Origin: Armatimonadota bacterium
GTDB lineage: Bacteria > Sysuimicrobiota > Sysuimicrobiia > Sysuimicrobiales > Humicultoraceae
DNA length: 64,000 bases
Assembly: GCA_031081585.1 (NCBI GenBank)
Contig: JAVHLY010000001.1
Span: 69,039-133,038 of the forward strand
Reading direction: 5' to 3'
Part shown: one piece after another, positions 59,593 to 64,000 of the stretch
Position numbering within the stretch: position 1 is the stretch's first letter
Layout of the letters: every line of letters begins with the position of its first letter
Program-made: the position numbers and the translations under genes
The notes under the pieces: generated by a model
Databases searched by the model: none
The model's input: the letters and a program-made list of their open reading frames with translations, nothing else
Told to the model about the DNA's origin: nothing

Positions 59593-59907
59593 CCCTTCCT
59601 CCCTTCGTGCGCTGCCACTCTACCTATCGACCAGACCCGGGGTTTTTAGACCCCCTCCCGGCGGAACCGGCGAAGGACGTTGGCAGGTGTGGAGGGTGCG
59701 GGACGGGCGACAGGCCTGCCGGCTCTAGGGTCGGGGTTCGACGTGGTGACTGAAGTTCCTTCCCCGGTCGGCGGAAAACTTCACTAAAAGTGAAGTCACC
59801 CGAAAGGGCATTGAACCAGGAGTCCACCGGGTGATCGGGCACGGCGTCGAGAATGGATGGAGAAACCGCCGCGGGGAGCCACCCCGGCAGGGAGAGGGGG
59901 GAAGACG
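59593..59907. other. 315-bp gene-free region with a palindromic operator candidate
   Basis: The gap separates the peptide gene (minus) from the GYD gene (plus). It holds the perfect palindrome at 59778-59796, a lone TGAAGT half-site at 59751-59756, and an AT-rich patch, but no frame with family homology. Promoters for both flanking genes must lie here; none is clearly consensus. Confidence 0.5.
59778..59796. promoter_or_regulatory. Perfect palindrome ACTTCACT-AAA-AGTGAAGT
   Basis: Eight-base arms are exact complements around AAA, in an AT-rich patch within GC-rich DNA. A further TGAAGT half-site lies 40 bp upstream. It has the form of an operator for a dimeric regulator and stands between the peptide gene and the GYD gene. 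Confidence 0.55.
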
Positions 59908-60198
59908 GTGCCGACCTACATCATGCTGAGCACCCTCACGGAGGGGGGAGCGGAGACCCTGCGCAGCCGGCCCGAGCGCGTGCGCGAGGTGAACCGGGAG
60001 ATCGAGGGGATGGGGGTGCGGGTGCTGCAGCAGTACGCGGTGCTGGGGCCCTACGACTTCGTGAACGTCGTCGAGGCGCCGGACAACGACACGGTGGCGC
60101 GCGTCTCGGTGGAGCTGGCCGCGCGGGGCAGCGTGCGGATCATGACGCTGCCGGCCATCCCCATGGACGACTTCATCGCCCGGCTGCGCCGCAGCTAG
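59908..60198 (+). CDS. GYD domain protein
   Basis: 96-residue protein of the GYD family (PF08734): YIMLSTLTEGGAETLRSRPERVREVNREIE, LQQYAVLGPYDFVNVVEAPD and a C-terminal segment. A ferredoxin-like fold is expected. The GTG at 59908, preceded by gaggggggaag, is preferred to an ATG 51 bp upstream that would add unconserved residues. Biological role unknown. It lies 112 bp downstream of the palindrome. Confidence 0.87.
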   Translation: MPTYIMLSTLTEGGAETLRSRPERVREVNREIEGMGVRVLQQYAVLGPYDFVNVVEAPDNDTVARVSVELAARGSVRIMTLPAIPMDDFIARLRRS

Positions 60199-60321
60199 CT
60201 GCGGCCGCGCCTGCCGGCGCGCCCCGCGCGCCAGCGAGCGGGTGCGCCGCTCGTGCGGCGGGCGCGCCATCCAGCGTCACCTGCAGCAGGCGCCACCTCC
60301 TGGGCGCCCTGGGGCGCCGGG

Positions 60322-60327
60322 TATAAT
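60322..60327 (+). promoter_or_regulatory. -10 element before the 70-residue gene
   Basis: Consensus TATAAT ends 9 bp before the ATG at 60337; the ggagg between them would be at or before the transcription start, so the mRNA would be nearly leaderless. Confidence 0.5.
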
Positions 60328-60336
60328 GGAGGTGCC

Positions 60337-60549
60337 ATGGCGGACATCGGCAAGCTGCTGGTGGACCTGCAGCGGACGCAGGGTGCCGGCGGGTCCATCG
60401 CCCTGAGCGTGAGCCTGAAGGAGGCGACCCCGCTCTTCGCCATCTTGCTCGTCCGGGGGAATCAGGTCGTCGACATCCTGGCGACCGGGCGCACGCCCGA
60501 GGATGCCTGCCGCGCCGCCGCCGGGGACGTGGCGGCCGCGGTCCGCTAG
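60337..60549 (+). CDS. Small hypothetical protein, 70 residues
   Basis: An unrecognised protein, MADIGKLLVDLQRTQGAGG at the N-terminus, then an alternation of beta-like segments (SIALSVSLKE, LFAILLVRG, QVVDILATG) and a C-terminal helix with DACRAAAGDVAAAV. No signal peptide, no membrane segment, no cysteine pair. It has its own -10 and a ggagg ribosome site. The next small gene starts 5 bp after its stop. Codon bias and the promoter make it credible; the function is not known. Confidence 0.65.
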   Translation: MADIGKLLVDLQRTQGAGGSIALSVSLKEATPLFAILLVRGNQVVDILATGRTPEDACRAAAGDVAAAVR

Positions 60550-60554
60550 GCGCC

Positions 60555-60827
60555 GTGCCTCCCACGGTCGACGAGGCGCGGCGTCGCCTCCGCGCCACGC
60601 TCGCGGTTGCCGCCCCCGACCTGACCCTCGACGCCGCCGCGGTGCGCTGGATCCCCGGTCCCTACCCGGGGTTCGAGTACGGCCTCCGGCTGGGGCAGGC
60701 CAACGCCCTGCTCTTCCTCCCGCTGGAGGATCTTGACGGGGACGGGTGGGAGACGCGGCTGGCCGAGCGCCTGCGCCAGGCGCGCGCCTACCTCGAGGCG
60801 TTCCCGCTGGCCCGCGTCCGCCGCTGA
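60555..60827 (+). CDS. Small hypothetical protein, 90 residues
   Basis: GTG start 5 bp after the preceding gene. It has an N-terminal helix (TVDEARRRLRATLAVAAPD), a middle section rich in aromatic and proline residues (WIPGPYPGFEYGLRLG), a hydrophobic strand ALLFLPLEDL and a C-terminal helix. No family was recognised. The hydrolase gene begins 3 bp after its stop, so it is likely part of a three-gene operon with the 70-residue protein. Confidence 0.6.
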   Translation: MPPTVDEARRRLRATLAVAAPDLTLDAAAVRWIPGPYPGFEYGLRLGQANALLFLPLEDLDGDGWETRLAERLRQARAYLEAFPLARVRR

Positions 60828-60830
60828 GCC

Positions 60831-61481
60831 GTGGAGGTCGAGCAGCTCCCCGTCGGGCCCCTGCTCGCCAACTGCTACCTGGTGGCCGACCCGCACACCG
60901 CCCGCGCCCTGGTGGTCGACCCCGGCGACGAGGCGGAGCGGATCCTGCACCGGATGCGCCGGCGCGGGTGGACCTGTGCGGCCATCGTCGCCACCCACGC
61001 GCACTTCGACCACGTGGGGGGCGTGCGCGACCTGCGAGCGGCTACCGACGCCCCCTTCCTCATCCTCGACGCCGAGCGCGAGACGCTCGCCACCGCCGCC
61101 GTGCGGGCCGAGCTCTTCGGCGTCCCCATCTCGCCGCCGCCTCCGCCCGACCGGTGGCTGCGGGACGGCGACGTGGTGGCGGTGGACGGGCTGCGCTTCC
61201 AGGTCGTACACGCCCCCGGGCACAGCCCGGGCCACCTCCTCCTGGTCACCGATGGGGCGGCCTTCGTCGGCGACGTGGTCTTCGCCGGCAGCGTGGGCCG
61301 TACCGACCTGCCCGGCGGGGACACGCCCACCCTGCTCGACACCCTCGCCCGCACCATCCTGCCGCTCCCCGACGCCACGGTCCTCTACCCCGGCCACGGC
61401 CCGCCCACGACGGTCGGCCGCGAGCGCCGGGAGAACCCCTTCCTGCGCAGCCTGCGGCCGCAGCCGCCGGGCCCGCGCTGA
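60831..61481 (+). CDS. Metallo-beta-lactamase-fold hydrolase (glyoxalase II-like)
   Basis: 216 residues of the YcbL/glyoxalase II group. LPVGPLLANCYLV opens the fold; metal ligands are in THAHFDHVGG near residue 63 (HxHxDH), PGHSPGHLL, GDVVFAGSVGRTDLPGG and the final YPGHGPPT. GTG start with the preceding gene's stop 3 bp away. A thioester or glutathione-type hydrolase is likely, but the substrate is not known. Confidence 0.9.
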   Translation: MEVEQLPVGPLLANCYLVADPHTARALVVDPGDEAERILHRMRRRGWTCAAIVATHAHFDHVGGVRDLRAATDAPFLILDAERETLATAAVRAELFGVPISPPPPPDRWLRDGDVVAVDGLRFQVVHAPGHSPGHLLLVTDGAAFVGDVVFAGSVGRTDLPGGDTPTLLDTLARTILPLPDATVLYPGHGPPTTVGRERRENPFLRSLRPQPPGPR

Positions 61482-61514
61482 GCGGGCCGCCGTCCGCCGT
61501 CCGCACCGCGGCGG

Positions 61515-61520
61515 TATAAT
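61515..61520 (+). promoter_or_regulatory. -10 element of the ABC exporter genes
   Basis: Consensus TATAAT 26 bp before the ATG at 61547. No -35 match; preceded by a GC-rich stem around the hydrolase stop. Confidence 0.5.
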
Positions 61521-61546
61521 GGAGCGGTCTCGCTCCCGACGTCCGC

Positions 61547-63406
61547 ATGCGGCACCGACGGCTCCGCGCCTACCTCCTGCGTCACCGCCGCGCCTACCTG
61601 CGCGGCTTCGCGCTGAGCGTGGCCAGCATCGCCCTGGCCACGGCCAACCCCTGGGTGCTGCGCTACGCCGTCGACGGCATCCGCCAGGGGATCGGGGCGG
61701 GGCCGCTGGCGGCGCTGGCCGGCCTCTACGTGCTGGTGGCGGCCGCCCGCGGGGTCATCACCTACTGCTGGCGCAGCAGTATCATCGGCGCCTCGCGCCG
61801 GATCGAGTACGAGCTGCGCAACGACTACTTCCGCCACCTGCAGCGGCTCCACCTGGGCTACTTCCAGCACACCCGCATCGGCGACCTGATGGCGCGCGCG
61901 GTGAACGACCTGAACGCGGCCCACCGCATGACCGGGATCGGGGTGATGCACGGCTTCAACACCGTCACCCACTTCCTCGTGGCCGGCGCCATGATGGTCC
62001 TGCTCGACTGGCGCCTGGCGCTGCTGGTGGGGCTCATCCTGCCGCTGGTGACCGTGACCTTCATCGCCCTGGGGCGGCAGATCCACCAGCGGTTCGAGCA
62101 GGTGCAGCAGCAGTTCGGCACCATCTCCGCCCGGGCACAGGAGAACTTCTCCGGCGTGCGGGTGGTGCGGGCCTTCGCCCAGGAGCCGTTCGAGATCGCC
62201 GCCTTCGCCGAGCTGAACCGCGCCTTCGTCCACCAGAACGTGCGGCTGGCCCGCGTCTCCGGGGCGCTGTGGCCGGCCATGACGCTCATCCTGGGGATCG
62301 CCACGGTGGGGGTGGTGTGGCAGGGCGGCCTGGCCGTCATCGCCGGGCGGATCACCCTGGGGACGCTGGTGCAGTTCCTGGCCTACCTGGGCCAGCTCTC
62401 CTGGCCGATGATCGCGCTCGGCTGGGTGATCAACATCGTCCAGCAGGGGAGCGCCTCGATGGGGCGGCTGGACGAGGTGCTGAGCGTCCGGCCGGCCATC
62501 GCCGACCCGCCCGACCCCGCCCCGGTGCGCACGCTGCGCGGGGAGGTGGAGTTCCGCGGTGTGAGCTTCGCCTACCCGGTCCCGCCCGAGGCCGGGACGG
62601 ACGGCGCCGGGGGAGGGGGTTCGGGGCGGCTGGTGCTGCGCGACATCACGCTGCACATCCCCGCCGGTCGGACGGTGGCCATCGTCGGCCCCACCGGGAG
62701 CGGCAAGTCCACCCTGGTCAACCTCATCCCCCGCCTCTTCGACCCCACGGCGGGGGAGGTGCGGGTGGACGGGATCGACGTGCGCCGGCTGCCGCTCGCC
62801 GTCCTGCGCCGGCACATCGGGATGGTCCCGCAGGAGCCGTTCCTCTTCTCCGACACCCTGGAGGAGAACCTGGCTTTCGGGCTGGACGTCGCGGCGCCCG
62901 ACCAGGGTGGTGACGGCGCCGCCACCGACGGGGCCTGGACCGCCGCCCCGGCGCGGCCGGCCGAGCCGGCCAACGGCCAGCGGGTGCTGCGCGCCGCCGA
63001 GGTGGCCCAGCTGGCCAAGGACGTACGCGACTTCCCGCAGGGGTACGCCACCCTGGTAGGCGAGCGCGGGGTGACCCTCTCCGGCGGGCAGAAGCAGCGG
63101 GCCACGCTGGCCCGGGCGATCGCCCGCGACCCGGCCATCCTGATCCTGGACGACGCGCTGAGCAGCGTGGACACCCAGACCGAGGAGGAGATCCTCCGGG
63201 AGCTGCGCGCGGTGATGGCCAGCCGCACCTGCCTGATCATCTCCCACCGGGTCTCCACGGTGCGGCACGCCGACGAGATCGTCGTGCTGGACGAGGGGCG
63301 CATCGTCGAGCGCGGCACGCACGAGGCCCTGCTGGCGCGGGGCGGCGTCTACGCCGACCTCTACCGGCGGCAGCTCCTCAGCGAGGCGCTGGAGGCGGAG
63401 GGGTGA
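61547..63406 (+). CDS. ABC exporter half-transporter with degenerate Walker B
   Basis: 619 residues: six membrane segments (to about 320) and a nucleotide-binding domain. Walker A is GPTGSGKST near residue 382, Q-loop VPQEPFLFS, signature LSGGQKQR near 511. Walker B reads ILILDDALSSVD: the catalytic glutamate is replaced by aspartate, as in the degenerate subunit of heterodimeric exporters (TM287/288 type). Two low-complexity inserts rich in Gly, Ala and Pro lie in the domain (about residues 345-357 and 446-478). It overlaps none but is followed directly by its likely partner. Substrate unknown. Confidence 0.9.
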   Translation: MRHRRLRAYLLRHRRAYLRGFALSVASIALATANPWVLRYAVDGIRQGIGAGPLAALAGLYVLVAAARGVITYCWRSSIIGASRRIEYELRNDYFRHLQRLHLGYFQHTRIGDLMARAVNDLNAAHRMTGIGVMHGFNTVTHFLVAGAMMVLLDWRLALLVGLILPLVTVTFIALGRQIHQRFEQVQQQFGTISARAQENFSGVRVVRAFAQEPFEIAAFAELNRAFVHQNVRLARVSGALWPAMTLILGIATVGVVWQGGLAVIAGRITLGTLVQFLAYLGQLSWPMIALGWVINIVQQGSASMGRLDEVLSVRPAIADPPDPAPVRTLRGEVEFRGVSFAYPVPPEAGTDGAGGGGSGRLVLRDITLHIPAGRTVAIVGPTGSGKSTLVNLIPRLFDPTAGEVRVDGIDVRRLPLAVLRRHIGMVPQEPFLFSDTLEENLAFGLDVAAPDQGGDGAATDGAWTAAPARPAEPANGQRVLRAAEVAQLAKDVRDFPQGYATLVGERGVTLSGGQKQRATLARAIARDPAILILDDALSSVDTQTEEEILRELRAVMASRTCLIISHRVSTVRHADEIVVLDEGRIVERGTHEALLARGGVYADLYRRQLLSEALEAEG

Positions 63407-63407
63407 G

Positions 63408-64000
63408 GTGAGCACCGCCTTCCACGAGGACGAGCTCCTCGGCCGCGCCTACGACAGCCGGCTCATGCGGCGGCTGCTGGCCTACCTGCGCCCCTACCGC
63501 GGGCTGGTGGCGCTCTCGGTGGTCCTCCTCCTGCTCCACTCCGCGGCCCTGCTGGCGGGCCCCGCCCTGCTGCGCGTGGCCATCGACCGGCACATCGCCC
63601 CCCGGCGCCCGGAGGGGCTGGAGTGGGTGGTGCTGGCCTACCTGGGGACGCTCGGGGCGGCCTTCGCCGTCCGCTACCTGCAGAACATCCTGATGCAGCT
63701 CGTCGGCCAGCGGGCCATGTACGACCTGCGCATGGCCATCTTCACCCACCTGCAGCGCCTGGCCGTGGGCTTCTATGTGCGCACCCCGGTGGGGCGCCTG
63801 CTCACCCGCATCACCAACGACGTGGACGCGCTCAACGAGCTGATCACCCAGGGTGTGGTGGCCGTCTTCGGGGACCTGGTGACGGTAGTGGGCATCGTGG
63901 CGGTCATGCTGGTGATGGACTGGCGCCTGGCGCTGGTCACCTTCACCGTGCTCCCCCTCATCCTCTACGTCACCGCCGTCTTCCGGGCCCGCGCCCGTGA
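63408..64000 (+). CDS. ABC exporter half-transporter, 3' end outside the window
   Basis: The first 197 residues of a second exporter half: LMRRLLAYLRPYRGLVALSVVLLLL, HIAPRRPEG, GQRAMYDLRMAIFTHLQRLAVGFY and TRITNDVDALNELITQG, all typical of the YheH/BmrD-type membrane domain. The GTG at 63408 begins 1 bp after the previous stop. It is expected to carry the competent catalytic site of the heterodimer; the nucleotide-binding domain is beyond the window, so this is untested. Confidence 0.88.
   Translation, partial: MSTAFHEDELLGRAYDSRLMRRLLAYLRPYRGLVALSVVLLLLHSAALLAGPALLRVAIDRHIAPRRPEGLEWVVLAYLGTLGAAFAVRYLQNILMQLVGQRAMYDLRMAIFTHLQRLAVGFYVRTPVGRLLTRITNDVDALNELITQGVVAVFGDLVTVVGIVAVMLVMDWRLALVTFTVLPLILYVTAVFRARAR

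Noticed and set aside
1-64000. Mobile elements, prophage, CRISPR arrays, toxin-antitoxin pairs
   Set aside because: No transposase, integrase, direct-repeat array or recognisable toxin or antitoxin was found; base composition looks uniform throughout.

Overview
The window is about 72% G+C, densely coded on both strands, and shows no insertion sequence, phage, CRISPR array or rRNA. It looks like one chromosomal segment of a free-living, aerobic, heterotrophic bacterium. Lineage markers are mixed. MurT/GatD (lipid II amidation), LemA, a DtxR-type regulator and the Bacillus-like fadN-fadA-fadE set point to Terrabacteria. AnmK (1,6-anhydro-MurNAc recycling) and secreted solute-binding proteins without a lipobox cysteine recall organisms with a periplasm. 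A deep-branching, poorly cultured Terrabacterial phylum (for example CSP1-3/Sysuimicrobiota) would fit, but this is inference and not proven by the sequence.

Layout. 1-3450: the 3' part of a long-chain acyl-CoA ligase gene and a family-5 solute-binding protein. 3532-17559: a cell-wall/amino-sugar salvage island with a SIS isomerase, NagA, a CUT1 sugar ABC importer (binding protein and two permeases), NanE, a MurK-like kinase, MurQ, AnmK, a serine hydrolase and a Dpp-type peptide importer. Neither importer has an ATPase gene here. 17689-19332: a second binding protein, paralogous to the one at 1753. 19372-25406: a branched-chain amino-acid type (Liv) importer split by a six-BNR-repeat membrane protein. 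25610-28386: korAB, behind a promoter and a terminator-like leader hairpin. 28465-30189: an oligoendopeptidase. 30274-38008: fadE, fadA and fadN, translationally coupled to an exported penicillin/AHL-acylase-type hydrolase.

38178-43254 is a metal-homeostasis region: a CDF exporter, a frameshifted orphan LivM-like permease, and then a two-domain multicopper oxidase, a ZIP transporter and a DtxR-family regulator behind a promoter carrying two tandem TTAG-N6-CTAA operators. 43585-47563 is the PrkA-YeaH-SpoVR stress/sporulation-type trio with a structured leader. 47680-53090 holds an SDR, a bifunctional nuclease, LemA, MurT-GatD, tRNA-Glu(CUC) and ProC. 53181-57557 is an aa3-type cytochrome c oxidase operon with two subunit III genes, one probably starting at CTG. 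57639-59592 (minus strand) is a cassette of a 43-residue secreted peptide, an HTH-TPR regulator and a LuxR-type DNA-binding protein. It resembles RRNPP peptide quorum sensing and is the best candidate for an undescribed system. 59908-64000 holds a GYD protein, two small unknown proteins, a metallo-beta-lactamase-fold hydrolase and a heterodimeric-type ABC exporter whose second subunit runs off the end.

Functional theme: scavenging of murein sugars, peptides, amino acids and acyl compounds, with beta-oxidation and 2-oxoacid oxidation feeding an aerobic respiratory chain. Many adjacent genes overlap by a GTGA or ATGA start/stop, so translational coupling is common.
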